This document shows, in pieces, positions 1-12,195 of a stretch of 64,000 bases of DNA. The translations under genes were made by a program, and so were the position numbers. Numbering within the stretch: position 1 is the stretch's first letter; each line of letters opens with the position of its first letter. The stretch is from Klebsormidium nitens (Eukaryota; Streptophyta; Klebsormidiophyceae; Klebsormidiales; Klebsormidiaceae): positions 124,001 through 188,000 of the forward strand of contig DF236970.1 in assembly GCA_000708835.1 (NCBI GenBank), read 5' to 3'. Below the pieces are notes generated by a model. That model worked only from the letters and a program-made list of their open reading frames with translations, did not search any database and was not told where the DNA came from.

Positions 1-48
1 GCTGTGCACGCAACGCCCAACGGCCCTGGCGATGCCCGCCCGACCGCA

Positions 49-2847
49 ATGGCAATCATCAAGGACGAGGGCCTCGTTGGTAAGCTCAAGGACAAAGTGA
101 TCCTGATCACTGGGTGCTCGTCTGGCATTGGCGTGGAAACTGCGCGGGCTTTGCATGCGACTGGCGCGCACCTGTTTCTCACAGTGCGCAATGTGGGAAA
201 GGGGGAGAAGGTGGTGCAGGACATTGTGGAGACTGATAAAAGCGGGAGCGGAGGGAAGGTTGAGCTGCTCCGGTTGGAGCTGGATTCGCTGGCGTCGGTG
301 CGCGCAGCGGCTGCGGAGTTTCTGAGCAGGAGCAAGAAGCTGAACGTGCTCATCAACAATGCTGGTGAGCGGGAGCTTTTCTGCTCGGTTGTGTTTGAGG
401 CAGCAACAAGCTCAAATTTGAAAAGTCAGGGTTTTGGAATTATATGTCAACGACGATGGTGGAATGATAGGTGTCGATATGATGCTGTCTTGCACATTGC
501 TTGTAGATTGCGCATGCTGTGCGCATCAAAATAGTGAGGGCAATTTGGCACGAGAGGGGTGTGAATTTATCGATCAGTGCTGATGAAAGGGGTGGGCTGC
601 ATTGTTGGCTATACTGGCTCTACTGTATTGCTTTGGATACCTTCCAGAGATGCATACGTATCTGTCTTCACAGGCAAAGGTTAGAATGACACTCGAGAAG
701 CAGGCCGGGGTTGCTTGCAAATAAAACCCAGTGCTTCAGGTGGCTTGTCGCTACTAAGAAGTGTTACACTGTCTGTGAAGGTTGAAGTGCTGAAAGAAGT
801 CCCGTTGTTGATTTTCGAATGAAACTTTCATCTGCAAGAGCACTTGACCGTAAATCAAATATGAAACTTCTAGTGCTGGCAGGTCAAACTACCTTCATTC
901 TCCTACCAATAACCCAGTTTCTTTCAAAATAAGAAGATTCTCTCTCCTGCAATGCATTTTCGCTTTACTCGTTGCCCCAAAAAGTGTGCTTTGTCCAACC
1001 GACATTGCTTTTCGGAGTCTTGAATTTCCTTCAGTCTGCTCCTTGTCGTCTTCTCTTCTCTGATTCCACAAACCACCGTCACAACCACGAGACTTCTGCT
1101 AACCATGGCACTTAAGCAGTCGCCCACAGTATGTGCGTTGCAAACCCGCGCTTTACCTGAGCAAACCAAAACTGAGTAAGTTTCTGTCCTTCCTAGTCAT
1201 CTTAGACATAGCGTGTCCACGGAGACACATGTCGTGGCACCTATTTGACCACTAAGCAGACGTAGAGCCTGGAGTTGCCAATGAAGCGGGCGCCTGACCC
1301 AAGAATGATCAACTCTACTTCATTGACCATTCTTTCTGGCTGTTTAAAGAGGCATTTTGATGTGCCCTGAGAATCAGACCCAAAACGGTCTCTTCTGCCA
1401 GGGCACCTAACCATCAACAGATGTGGAACATGCTGCCTGGCGAAAGGGCAGGTGATCATCAAAGCTCAACCTGACTTTCTAACCCTTTCCCTCCTCTTCA
1501 ACGCAGGCATCATGGCCTGCCCCGAGGGCCAAACCCAGGACGGTTTCGAGACCCAGTTCGGCACCAACCACTTGGGCCACTTCCTGCTCTTCCAGCTCCT
1601 CAAGCCCCTCCTGCTGACGTCATCCACCCCCGAGTTCCAGTCCCGCGTCGTCTCGCTCTCGTCCACCGGTCACGGCTTCTCGGGCATCCACTTCGACGAC
1701 CTGGACCTGAAGAAGGTGAGGCGTCTTGGGAAACATAAGAACCTGACCGTTGCAGTGACGTCATGGAGGTGCCAGGCGTCATTCCGTTGGAACTCTACTC
1801 AGTGCCGTCGACTTCAACGGCTTCTGCATCCTGCTCTGGAGCGCCAAGATTGACAGTCGTATAACGTCATCTTTCAGCAGGCGCACTTTCGTTTCGCATA
1901 TCTTGTGAATGACGGGTAGGTTGTAGTCGATCTCGTTTTGGAACGCTTACCAGAATTGTGGAATATGCACAGGTCTCGCAAGGATCCAGTCCGGTCGAGG
2001 GGAGACACATTTTTGTCGCTCATTTCCGTAGGCGGGCTACCAGAAGTGGGTGGCATACGGCCAGGCCAAGACGGCCAACATCTACCTCGCGACCGAAATC
2101 GAGAGGCGGTACGGAGCGCAGGGATTGCATGCGACGGCTGCGCACCCGGGGGGGATCATTTCGACGGGTCTCGCTCGCCACATGGAGCCTGAAGAAGTCG
2201 ACTCGTTCCTGTCACCGGAGTGGCAGAAGAAGATGAAGGACGTCGAGCAGGTGAGTATGGATCGGCATGCCAGTCGTTGGTACAAGGTGCTACTTGAAGT
2301 GTCCCTTCGACGACCAAGCCTTGCAATGCTGGGGAAAAGTTCCACTTCGTGGTTCAAAGGACTCCTTATAAGGCGGTCAAAGGGCATTGTTCCCGTCTGA
2401 CCGCCCTTGAGTTGGTAGGGCGTGGCGTCACTGAGTATTTGTTGAGTCTGCGGCACTGCTGATAAAAAGGGCCCCGCTCTCGATATACGCATTGCTTCCG
2501 TTCTCTGCCTCTACAGACCAGAACGAAGTTTGATAAAGAAAGTTAGAGCGCCGAACTTAAGCTGTTGTAAGCGGATGTGAAACGAATGTGAACGAATGTA
2601 ACCTTTGCTGAGCAACCTATTCTCGCTGCAGGGAGCAGCGACGACTGTCTGGGCCGCGGTCGGCAAGGAGTGGGAGGGCAAGGGGGGAAAGTATTTGGAG
2701 AACGTCAGCGAGTCTGCGAAGCCCAAGGACGAAGCGGATCCCTTTTCAGACGGGTACGCAAAACACGCATACGATGCGGAGGCGGCCAAAAAGCTCTGGG
2801 CGGTGTCTCTCGAGTTGGTGGGTATGGAGGACGATGACAACGTGTAA
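49..2847 (+). CDS. Short-chain dehydrogenase/reductase (retinol dehydrogenase / WWOX-like)
   Basis: NAD(P)-dependent oxidoreductase of the classical SDR family, about 319 residues; the substrate cannot be told from sequence. Exons 49-364, 1507-1715, 2032-2250 and 2632-2847 join in frame at GT-AG borders. Visible motifs are the Rossmann cofactor loop ITGCSSGIG (near residue 20), NNAG at the end of exon 1, the catalytic Ser in VVSLSSTGH and the Tyr-x-x-x-Lys pair in YGQAK in exon 3. A cofactor-type TVRN follows strand 2. The C-terminal EQGAATTVWAA and GGKYLENV segments are typical of retinol dehydrogenase/TIC32-like members. The ATG at 49 is the first in frame, but no stop separates it from the window edge, so the protein could begin outside. 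No clear transit peptide or membrane helix is seen. Stop TAA at 2845. Confidence 0.9.
1930..1985 (+). repeat. Decayed duplicate of the SDR exon 3 start, inside intron 2
   Basis: The segment from 1948 (TACCAGAATTGTGGAATATG) resembles the real exon 3 start at 2038 (TACCAGAAGTGGGTGGCATA), 90 bp further on. The upstream copy is not in frame and its acceptor is degenerate. It is the weakest of several similar cases in this window. Confidence 0.45.
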
Positions 2848-3875
2848 ATAGGTGCGGCTTATGACAGGGAAAAGACCAACGCTTCGCAGCTGAGGATGTA
2901 ATGAGATTCGTCTGTAGCTCGGATAGCTTTGAGTGTGCGAGCGCGCCCGGTCCTTTCAGATGTGAACAAGGGGAGTTGCAAAGCTGCGATTTCCGCAAAC
3001 TTAGCGCTGAAGTCAAAAGCTCTCTGGACGTTCTTTTGAGAGTGTACGTCAAAGCAGATTGAATAGTACGTCAACGTAGATTGGATAGTGTGACGCTAGC
3101 TCGATTTTGAACTGTCAGACCTGACAATCTTGAGTCAAAGAAGTCTGGGAACATGATATATATGCAAGACCATGAGCCGGGCAACGCTTGCCTGATCAGC
3201 AACGTACGTACGCATGGAATCATGCATGCCGTTTGATGGACTTAAGAAGTACTGTAGACGAGGTACGACGCACAAGTGAGCCGGCAGCTCACTAGAGAAC
3301 AGCTCACTTTCTAGAGGACACGACCGGATTGATGGCCCTTCGCTTACTAAGCTTCATGCATATCTAGTATACTCCCTCACTCGATCACCGTTTCATGTCA
3401 TGTGTCGGATGAGTCCGGGAATGATGCATCATGATATTCTTATGATGATATGCTGATCCCACAAGGCAGTGAGTGCAGGCGGCCGTTAGCATCTTCGATA
3501 ACGCTGTGATGGTAAGCATCCATTTTTCACTCAAGCCTCTTGGGTGTACTCTTAATTCAGTTATTGCGTGCCACTTTTCGTTCTTTCACAGCGTACTGCA
3601 AAATTGAGATGACGAAACGCATTTAAGCCTCTGCTCCTTTCCTGGGCCGATTCCTGTGCATATTGAATGGTCCGTAGAAGCTGAGCACCCTGAGCGGCCT
3701 GCAAATTTCATCTTTTGGCTGCCAAGATCACTGGGGGTCGTCGTAAAACCCAAGTAATTGTACACCATTTTCATCTTTCGAATTGCCCACAGGTGCTTAT
3801 TGTCGGCCAAGCTCTCTCAGAGAGACTACGAGATTATGCTGATCAATCTATGAAACGAGTCCCTTGTGAGGCCCT
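2848..3875. other. Intergenic region, convergent gene ends
   Basis: AT-richer spacer between the SDR stop (+) and the stop of family copy A (-), so it should hold two 3' untranslated regions. No conserved coding exon, RNA gene or long repeat was recognised. Confidence 0.5.
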
Positions 3876-5390
3876 TCAAACTTGCGTTCCTTCTCCTGGC
3901 GGACTTTCAGGGGCAGTGGCCGATCGCGCTTCACCGAGCACCCAGGCAAGCTCCTCGGGGAAACGGTCCATATGATTATTGCACCAGAGGGCCTGCAAAG
4001 GTATCGAAGACATGAATTTCAAACTCGTTTAATAGAGTCAGCAAACAGGTATCAAGCTGACCAAAGACTCTTACAATTTTTGCCGACGAGCTGATTGTCG
4101 AAAATTGTGGCCAGCTGTCAAACTTCTGGACACACATGGGAGTACGCACTTACGGGACACACACACTCTGAACGTCACATGAAGAGAAGTGCTAGTGGTT
4201 AATTATGTGGTGCAAACATCACGAGATTCAATTTAGCCTGACCGGTTCGGCATTCTAGACGGTTGCCGCGCTCGGGTGGGTTCGAGACCTTACGTTATAA
4301 CCGAAGGCCTCCTGCTGCCAGTAAAGGTACAGCAGCATAGTCCCGAAGTGGTGCATCCGCTTGCCAAGCTCCTGCACGGCAATCAAAGAGACTGGGTCGT
4401 CTCGCGTTCACCTCGCTTCCGTCCACACTCGTTGCAGAGCCTTGTTCTTCTAAGTCACGGCATAGATGCTTCGGCGCAAATCTGCTAAAAGAGTGCTTGC
4501 TGAACGGGGCAGTCAAAATGATGAGTCGAATCAGCCAGAGCGCTGCCCACCATCGAGGTATCGATGAGAAAACTCGGCGGAAATGATCGAAAAATGCCAG
4601 GTACAACTCGTCGGAAGATCTTACGTCAGCGGAAACGGGGTCAAGGTGCAGATTCGTCATCATCTCTGAGATTCTTACTTCAGGGCAGCAGGTCATGCCT
4701 GATCTAGCGCCAGAAGTTACGCTTACCTCTTCTCCGGTCGGTGGAGGAGTCGCAAAGGTCTCCTGGAAAGCCCTGTAAGCGGCCTCGAGGCCTTGTTGGG
4801 CGAGGACCCGAACTGTAGCATCCACCGTCCAGTTGCTGTCTACCGCCATGTGAGCCTTTGCCTTCACAGCGGCGCTCAGCTCCTCGAGCGGCATCGCCCT
4901 TGCTACTTCCAATTGCTCGTCGAGGCGCGTTAACGTCTCCTTCACTGCCAATTGGTCCTCCTGAAGGAGCGTGGCAAGAACGATTGGAAATTTGCTGTAT
5001 CTGCTCTATCTGGCCCTGTCGTTCTTAGCAACCGTTGCTGGTAGAAGGCTTTCAGGGAAGCTCCTGATGTCATTAGCTTGGACGGTCAGCAGAAGCGAGT
5101 GTGTCCTTCGAGGTGCATACTTATGTGGAGGGACGTGGGCATCTGCCTGAATTGTGCCTGACCTGTAACAATCAGAAATCTTCCAGCTGCAGGCCTGGAC
5201 GCTCTGCTGAGATACCTAAGTAGCGTGAAACCCAAGGCATCATTGCGTTAAAGAAGCAAAACAACGGGAGGTTTACATTGGTTGGTGCAGCCATGAGGGC
5301 AGCACGGACCGACGCCTCTGTTGGCGCGCTGCCAGTACTCGCGCTTCCGCTTGCGCCCGTCTGATTGGCTCCAGTTGTACTGAGTGGTGC
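3876..5390 (-). CDS. Unrecognised four/five-exon gene family, copy A (intact)
   Basis: I do not recognise this protein. Exons on the minus strand are 5277-5390 (38 aa), 4727-4960 (78 aa), 4294-4371 (26 aa) and 3876-3992 (38 aa plus TGA), all phase 0 with GT-AG borders, giving 180 residues. A short first exon is expected upstream (see copies B and C) but was not securely found. Conserved blocks shared with B and C are RLDEQ, AMPL, NWTVD, QQGLEA and YRAF, then KRMH..FG, QQEAF and MDRFPEEL..VLG. The first exon shown is Ser/Thr/Gly/Ala-rich and probably disordered; the rest looks helical. There is no signal peptide or membrane segment. It lies head-to-head with copy B. This is the only copy with no disabling change in the visible exons. 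Confidence 0.7.
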
Positions 5391-6244
5391 CTGTGATATG
5401 AATCAAAAGGTACGCATACCCAATGATGATAGATCACTGCAAAGGGGATGTGGGTACAGCTCTAAAGATGGCCATGCCCCTCAGGGCATTTAAGTGGATT
5501 ACCAGCATACCTACTCTTAGAGCGTGTGACAGCTGGGCCAAAGCTCCAGAACTGGATTGCCTAGCTTCCAATATAATGAGGTCACGAATAAACTCGCATT
5601 TGTGCCCTCCGTAAAGGAGGCGAGATGCATTCAACTGCAAAAGTTTGTTCTGAGTTCGAAGTGCCTGCTTCCTACGACAGGTTCAACTCCGCCAGCCCCC
5701 AGCGAAACTTGAAAAAGTTACTAACAGATCATCTGCAAGAAATCGCATGGCAGAGAGAATCGAGGCTTTGAGAGTCAGAATTCCCAGCACAAGAAAAGCA
5801 CTACGTGCAGCTCGCTCTCATTTCGCCATCACCAAAATAAATTCGCTCCGCCTCCGCCTGGATGTGTGCCGATGGTCTTGTACTGCACCACTGGTGAGTC
5901 AAAAAAAGGGGTGGTATGATTGGCTGTCCCGGCTGCTCCTTCTCGTTCCCTTCAAGATTGAGACTAGATTGAGATCTTTCAGATCAATTGCACCTTTTTT
6001 AAGGATAGATTAAATGAGCAAAGCAGGCCGTCCAAGTTCAAAATCCTTATCTGCACACTTCCGTACTTTCTCCTGCTGATCTAACGACCATCAGCACATC
6101 AGACGCGTCGCACAGTGCGCAGGCGCCGCGACCGTCGATCGAGTCCGTCGGCGTCGATCACCTACGCTGGTTATACGCGCCCGCGTCGGATCGGACGTAC
6201 CGCAAGCCCAGGTTTGACATTGAGGGGTTTGACGTCCTTCGATC

Positions 6245-6284
6245 GAACCGTCGAATATGTTCAAGTAGTGGCGATCGACGGTTC
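6245..6284. promoter_or_regulatory. Inverted repeat in divergent promoter (10-bp arms)
   Basis: Perfect arms GAACCGTCGA (6245-6254) and TCGACGGTTC (6275-6284) flank a 20-base spacer. It sits 354 bp before the predicted start of copy B, in a CpG-rich stretch. A role as protein binding site is inference. Confidence 0.4.
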
Positions 6285-6291
6285 ATCCAGT

Positions 6292-6310
6292 GGTCACATG
6301 TGATGTGACC
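6292..6310. promoter_or_regulatory. Near-palindrome GGTCACAT-GTG-ATGTGACC
   Basis: Two perfect 8-bp arms around a 3-base centre, eight bases after the preceding inverted repeat. The two palindromes together suggest a regulatory cluster between the divergent family genes; function is inferred only. Confidence 0.4.
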
Positions 6311-6637
6311 GTGACCTCCCCGCCTCGGCGGGGCCGCGCGACGCGCTGCCCCAAGGCGCGCCGCGCGTTCAGCTGCGCGGCCGCCGCCCGGGCGCCCTGC
6401 AATGAGCGCGTCGGGACTCAGGCGGCAGAAGATGCTAGTAATTCGCTGTGCAGCTAAGCTTGTCTGTCTGATTACGGTATCAGCGGTTCTGAAAGTTGAA
6501 CGTTTAGCAGAAGCAGTCGACCGGGCAACCCGTCAAATACTGACTACTTTTCATTCCTGGAGCGCTGGGGGGAGCGCTGCAAGGTCACAACGCGCGCATG
6601 TGCTCATGCTGAGGAGCCCAAAGTAAATTCTCTGGTG

Positions 6638-8686
6638 ATGGCACATGTCGATGCTCAGCAGGTGGTGAGTTTTGTGTTTTCCTGAAAGACCAGTTCAACC
6701 ATAGTCAGTTTCTTACAGCGGGCCCAGCTGCGTTTTTCCAAATTCCGGTTGCAGATGCAGCCTCATTCTTAGCCGGCGGGGTTGAGCTGTGAAGGTTGGT
6801 TGAAACCTTCTGCTCTGCTATAACTTTAGTATAGGGTATGCAAGGAGCCAAGAGATATCAAGCACGCACGATGAGCTTTGATTTTAAGAACTGCCTCCTT
6901 TTCAGAAGCTTCTTTCGATTTTAAGCGAGCTTTTTTCGTTCTTCCTCAGATACCAAGGCAGATCCAGTTGTAGAATTCAGGAATCCTTAACTGAGGTGTC
7001 AGATATTAGAAGAGCTTTGGGTTTGCTTTGCGACTCACAACGTTGCCGAGTTTCGATGCATGGCCAGCAACAGAACTTTCTCCATCATAATCATCAGCTT
7101 CAAAGCTCTGCAATTTTTCCTTTCAAACTAGTCTAGGTGTGAACAGATTGTAAGTACGCTGAACATGTACTGCATACTACAGGCCCTTGAACATACATTT
7201 GAAGGCAACCAGGCGGGCCCAAGCAACGATGCAAGCGCTTGCGCGGAGGCAGAAGCGGCGGCAAGTTTTGCTGACTTCCTGGTTTCAACAAAGCAAGTGA
7301 GCCTCAATGCTGCTTTTGCTGCAGTTCGTTTGATATTGCCTTCGGACGTCTGCTGAGTATTGCAGCAGAGCCCTTCCAGGCCTGCAGACTTGAAGATGTT
7401 CGAGCGTTAAAATTCAGGCACAAGTTGGGCGAACTCGGCACTGCCTCAATAGATGAACGTGTGCATGCAAGAACAGTTTTGTTTTTGCCGTAGCGACTTC
7501 AGAGGACGACAAGAACGTACTATGATGCTTGCACCGTTCTCTTGAGAGAATTTTCTGTCTGAAACGACGACAATAACGCGACTTGCAACGTTCCGTTGAG
7601 AAAGCTTTTTATCAGACTCTCGAAAGGCAGGGCCACCGCTTGATCCAGCAGAAGAGAAGTTGACGCTTCCAAGATTTTCCCAGGCGGACTTAGTCAAGCC
7701 GGAGGTTCTGGCGCGCCTCGACGAGCAGATGAAAGTCGCAAACGCGATGCCGCTCGCCAAGCTGAGCGAGGAATTGAAGGCAAAGGCTCAGATGCGCTGG
7801 ACAAGGAGTGGGCGGTGGACGCTACAATCCAAGTCCTCGCCCAACAAGGCCTCGAAGCCTGTTACAGATGCTTCCAGGGGACCTTGGAAACCCCTCCGCA
7901 GATGGGAGCAGAGGTAGGCAGGCGGCCACAATCTGCTGATTTGAAAAATTGAAGAAATTCTGCGACTACAATTTATATGCGCTGCGAGAAGGCTTCAAAC
8001 TGCCTGTCTGTGAGTCTTCTTACATCTGCGGCTCTTTCTCTCTGGAACCTTCTTGATACGTTGTGGTGCACCGTGCCTTGGGTGCTTCACTACATGGTTT
8101 TGGCTTACCTTCCTGTCCGGCTCTGAAAGACACCTCTTCAAACAAGGTTAAGCGCCAGTCGTGACAGTGGAACAGGGGTCTGCAACGCATCTGGTGGAAA
8201 ACGGAGAAGAAAGAGAGAGGAACCCGACCCTTCGACTCTTTTGCAGGAGTTTAACAAACGCATGCACACCTTCGGAGTTTCGCTGCTCGGCTTCTTCTGG
8301 CAACAGGAGGCCTTCAAATTCCGCGTAAGCTTCCAAACGCAGTCAAGCGTGGCAGACTGGACCCTTGTATGCCACAAAGGGCAGGCTGTGACAGCTTGTC
8401 AATCAAGTGATATTCGCACCCACAATGGCACCTCTCTCCCCGCGATCTTCTCGGGGTCAGTGTGCGCTGAAGTCTGAAACGCGACACCGTTGTTCTGACC
8501 AACAACCAGCTTGTCGGCAATTCTTTCGACTCTTGGGTCATCGACGTTATCACCCACTCGGTTGCGTTGTTACTCGTGCTATTACATGTTGCATCGACGC
8601 TTTTGCAGGACATCTCGTGCCATAAAGCATTGGACCGCTTCCCTGGGGAGCTCGACTGGGAGCTCGGTACTGAGGAGGAGCCCTGA
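6638..8686 (+). pseudogene. Unrecognised gene family, copy B (single-base frameshift)
   Basis: Homologue of copies A and C with all five exons recognisable: 6638-6664 (starts MAHVDAQQ), 7183-7296, 7684-7913, 8247-8324 and 8609-8686 (ends TGTEEEP-like, then TGA). All borders are GT-AG and phase 0, as in the paralogues. In exon 3 the frame breaks near 7794: after KAKAQM the sequence reads GATGCGCTGG, where one extra G would restore the frame used by the other copies through to the donor at 7914. Everything after the break is still well conserved when read in the shifted frame, so the lesion is recent, or it is a sequencing error and the gene is functional. Exons 4 and 5 keep KRMH, QQEAF and the tail CHKALDRFPGELDW. 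Confidence 0.65.
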
Positions 8687-9993
8687 GATGTCCTTCCGAG
8701 GATAGAATAGTATGTTGATAGAGTCAAGATGGAAGTCTTTCGAGTCAGTACGTGTTACGAGCGTGACATTCGTGTCATCTCTCGCTCTTCTAAATTTCTG
8801 AAAGTGGCCGGGGTTGTGAAGTGGAAAATTGGATTCAAATAAGCTTCAATCACGTAGCAAATCCCACAAAATTAATTGACAGCTCGCATGGTTTGTACAC
8901 AGTGAGTAGAAGGAGGCTAGGAGAAGATCCAAACGAGAACGGATCCGCTGCCTGGAAACGAAGGATCTGGCAACTGCAACTCATGGCTCATGATGAAACC
9001 GGAAAATTGAGTATATATACGTGTGAGAAGACTCTCCAGCACGACTTGCAGCTCGATGTTCTGCACCATGCAAATCTGATCAGTCATCAGACGACCTTGG
9101 TCCGGGCGAGTCCCTTGATTCAGATCCTTACTGGATGCGCAGTGGCCTTGGCATTGCACCACTGGTCGCACCGAGTCCCGGCAAGTCGAAGGTAGGAAAA
9201 AAGAGGTATGGGGGGCGGTCATGCTACAAAGCTAAGCTTTCAAGACCAAATATTGAGAGAGTCAACCGTCCGCCCGCACATCTAAGCAAGCTCCTTTTAA
9301 ACCGGGGAATGAAGCTGGAGTCAAATAAAGGCAGCCCTTCTCCGGCCCGCCGCCCTCTTCGAACACAGTTGCGCCTTCTCCGGACCTTTTACCGGACGTA
9401 AAGTCATCCTGCTAGTCTAGATCGCATCGTCAACCTCAAAAATGCGTTTTACTTGGCAACCAGCCGGCTAGCTACCGCCGGACCCCGCGCGCCTGACCCT
9501 TTATGCGCGCCGCGCGGCCGCGCGACCGCAAGCCTCACAGGGTTTGAAATCATTGAATCACGTTCATCCGATGATCCTGCGTACGCGCGCGCAATTTGAT
9601 GCCGCATAAATTCATCAGATGCGTACAAACCCTCAAACCAGGGCTCGCGGCCGCGCGACGCGTGTGTAAGTCAAGGCCGGCCGCGCCGGGCCGACGGACG
9701 CGCGCTCAATTAATAGGCGGATTCAATTCGGGATGAGGAGGCGGACGTGCCAAATCGTTTGGGCGAAGCAGGGAAGTTTGTAGAAGGGCTAGTTTTAATG
9801 ACCCAATTCAGTTCCACAGGAGCTTGTCTCATGCAGAGTGCGCGCGTTGATCCCGTCCCCTGTTTTAACTTGAAAGTTGAACTTTTGAGAGGATTATTGA
9901 CCTGAGCAGCCAGGACAGCCCGTCATATGTAACATCGAGTGCAGCGGCGAAAGCTGAGGAGGCGGAAAAGGGTCGTTTGGTGCCTGTTTGGTG
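8687..9993. other. Intergenic region upstream of family copy C
   Basis: Contains the copy B 3' flank and the presumed copy C promoter. The stretch 9465-9720 is very CpG-rich (runs such as GCGCGCCGCGCGGCCGCGCG) like the 6.1-6.4 kb region before copy B. No exon of known type was seen. Confidence 0.45.
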
Positions 9994-12195
9994 ATGGCAG
10001 ACGACACCTCGGATCAGCAGGTACGGCTTTCCTAGATGTGTTGAGGGGATCGTTTGGAAAAATTCCCAAACTGACGTACAGGAGTCTCCTTAAACGAGCT
10101 TCACTCGTGAAATCGGAGGACTTAGAATTTTGGAGAGGCTTGAACCATCTTAGTCTGCTCGCCGCTTTTAGTGTGCAAGCTGCCAGTATCAAGCACGCAT
10201 GATATGGTGATAAGCTCAAAGTGTCATTGATCTGTGAAATGCATTTCTGCACCTCCTACGACGGAAGCATGATTCAAGCACCTTCGTGACCTTCTGCTCC
10301 AAAATCCTACCAAGTGGGTCCTATCTGAACTGCCTTACTCGTCTTTCTTGAGTCGATTCTGTGGACTTGGGTATGCTGGCGACGCAACATTGTGGTCTCT
10401 AAAAGCATGGATTTATTTGACCTTCCCCAACAAACTCTCCAAAATCATCTCCTTTGCAATCAGTTGTTATTGCTCTGCGCGAAATCAGCCTGCTAGGGAT
10501 ATGCTGAACATAAGATCGATGACACAGGCTCCTGATAACACAACTCAAGGAGACCAGGCGGGCCCAAGCAATGCAAACGCTGGAGAGGTGCCAACGACTG
10601 CGTCGATTCTTGCTGCCCTCAGGGATGCAGCATCCTGTGTGAGCTTGATAGCTCCTTTGCTTCGATACGAAAGAAGCAGTTTTCGTCTAGACCTGAGCTT
10701 GGAAGGATTATGATTGTTGCAGATCAGGCACATGTTGACTGGCGAATGCTTATTGAGGACAGTGTATCTGCAAGACGCTGCTTTTGCTGAACGTTTTCAA
10801 AGCACATCAAGTACCAGCGCTGCTCGAAACTTTCCAGGAAAGCCTTCCATCAGCGCGGAACCTCAAATGAACCTCCCCCGTTTAACCCGCAGCAGAACGC
10901 TGTTGTTGCATCTTCAGGACTAGGACCCTTACAAGATCAAGGAGACCTATGCGCGCCTCGATGAGCAATCACAAGTGGCGGAGGCGATGCCGGTTACGGA
11001 TCTGAGCGAAGTACTGAAGGAAAAGGCGCGGATGGCAGTGGAAAACAACTGGACGGTGGACGAGCCGGTCAAGGTCCTTTCCCAACAAGGCCTCGAGGCA
11101 GGTTACAGGGCTTTCCTGGGGAGCTTGGCAGTCCCTCCGCAAATGGAAGCAGAGGTGAGAATTCAAGCAGAGTAGGAATTTAGTATGAATCGTAACCCGT
11201 TTTGAAGGCGCTTTAAGGGCGGCAAGTGAAATCAGGACGGGTTGATCATTAAAAACCGGACTTTTCAGAACGCTTTGCTCTCATTTCTAAAGGCAGGATC
11301 AAGAACGCTCCTGCTCGTAAAAACCAGATTTTTCAGCCAGACTTGCTCTTGAACGCTCTTAACGCTCTCAATTCTTTTAACGCTCTTAAACCGGGTTATG
11401 ATTAATAGTCGAAGGACATATAGGTCCTGAAGCCACGAGTGGATAAGTAAGGAAACGACCTCATACTTTAGACTCCATATCCGCTACTAGGACGCTTCCA
11501 ACCGCCTCGCCTCAGGCTGTCCTTGACTCAATTTAACTCTTGCGGCTGTTATGAACTGACTGGGACCTTCATGGCGGTCTGTGCCTGAAGTGATTCTTCT
11601 ATCTGGCTCCTGACTTACCTCCCTGCCCGGTCTAGCGAATGGTTGTTAAGCAGCTGCCATGTGCCATAGCACCTTTGCCACAAAGCTGGGAAACGGATTA
11701 GACGGAGTGTAGGGGAAGGGAGAGAATCTGAGAAGTCCGAGTCTCGTTCGACACCTCCTGCAGGAATTCCCCACGCGCATGCACCGTCTCGGAGTGACGC
11801 TGCTCTACGTGATCAGGCAGCAGGAGGCCTTCGGGTTCGATGTAAGATCTCAGATCCAGCCGAGCGGGTCAGACAGAGATATAATATGTTAAACAATTGG
11901 CTTGTATCAAGGTTGGATCAAGTGGTGTTTCAATCATAAAGGCTTCTCTCCTTCTGTGATGTTCTTAGTGTGCGTGTGAAGTTTGACAGGTGGCCACTGT
12001 CCCTAACAACCAAGCTGATTGGCAGACTTTTAATTCCTTGGGCAAAGTACTCGAGAAAAGTAGCGCGTGCTGATAGTTGTTGCATTGATTTATTTGCAGC
12101 ACGCCTGCTGCAACGATGAAATGGACCGTTCTCCTGAGGAGCTTGATTGGTTGTTTGGTACTGAGGAAGGAAGACTGACAATGGAAAAATCTTGA
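9994..12195 (+). CDS. Unrecognised gene family, copy C
   Basis: Third member of the local family; function unknown. Exons 9994-10020 (MADDTSDQQ), 10528-10638, 10924-11154, 11764-11841 and 12100-12195 give about 180 residues, all phase 0. Exon 3 carries RLDEQ, AMPV, NWTVDEPVKVLSQQGLEAGY; exon 4 carries RMHRLGVTLL and RQQEAFGF; exon 5 carries NDEMDRSPEELDWLFGTE and ends at TGA 12193. By alignment with A and B, exon 3 should begin after the CAG at 10915-10917, but that places TAG (10921-10923) as the second codon. Using that TAG as the acceptor, with the exon beginning at 10924, keeps the frame, so a six-base shift of splice site would rescue the gene. Otherwise it is a pseudogene. Confidence 0.6.

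Larger units (their letters stand above)
5391..6637. other. Divergent intergenic region between family copies A and B
   Basis: Should contain the promoters of copy A (-) and copy B (+). The 6.1-6.4 kb part is GC- and CpG-rich and holds two inverted repeats listed separately. A possible first exon of copy A lies near 6070-6092 (minus), where an ATG is followed by GATCAGCAG as in copy C, but its donor and phase do not fit well. No other coding exon was recognised. Confidence 0.45.

Noticed and set aside
6638-8686. Copies A-C as transposon-encoded proteins
   Set aside because: No terminal repeats, integrase, transposase or reverse transcriptase motifs; multi-exon structure with unrelated introns argues for ordinary genes.
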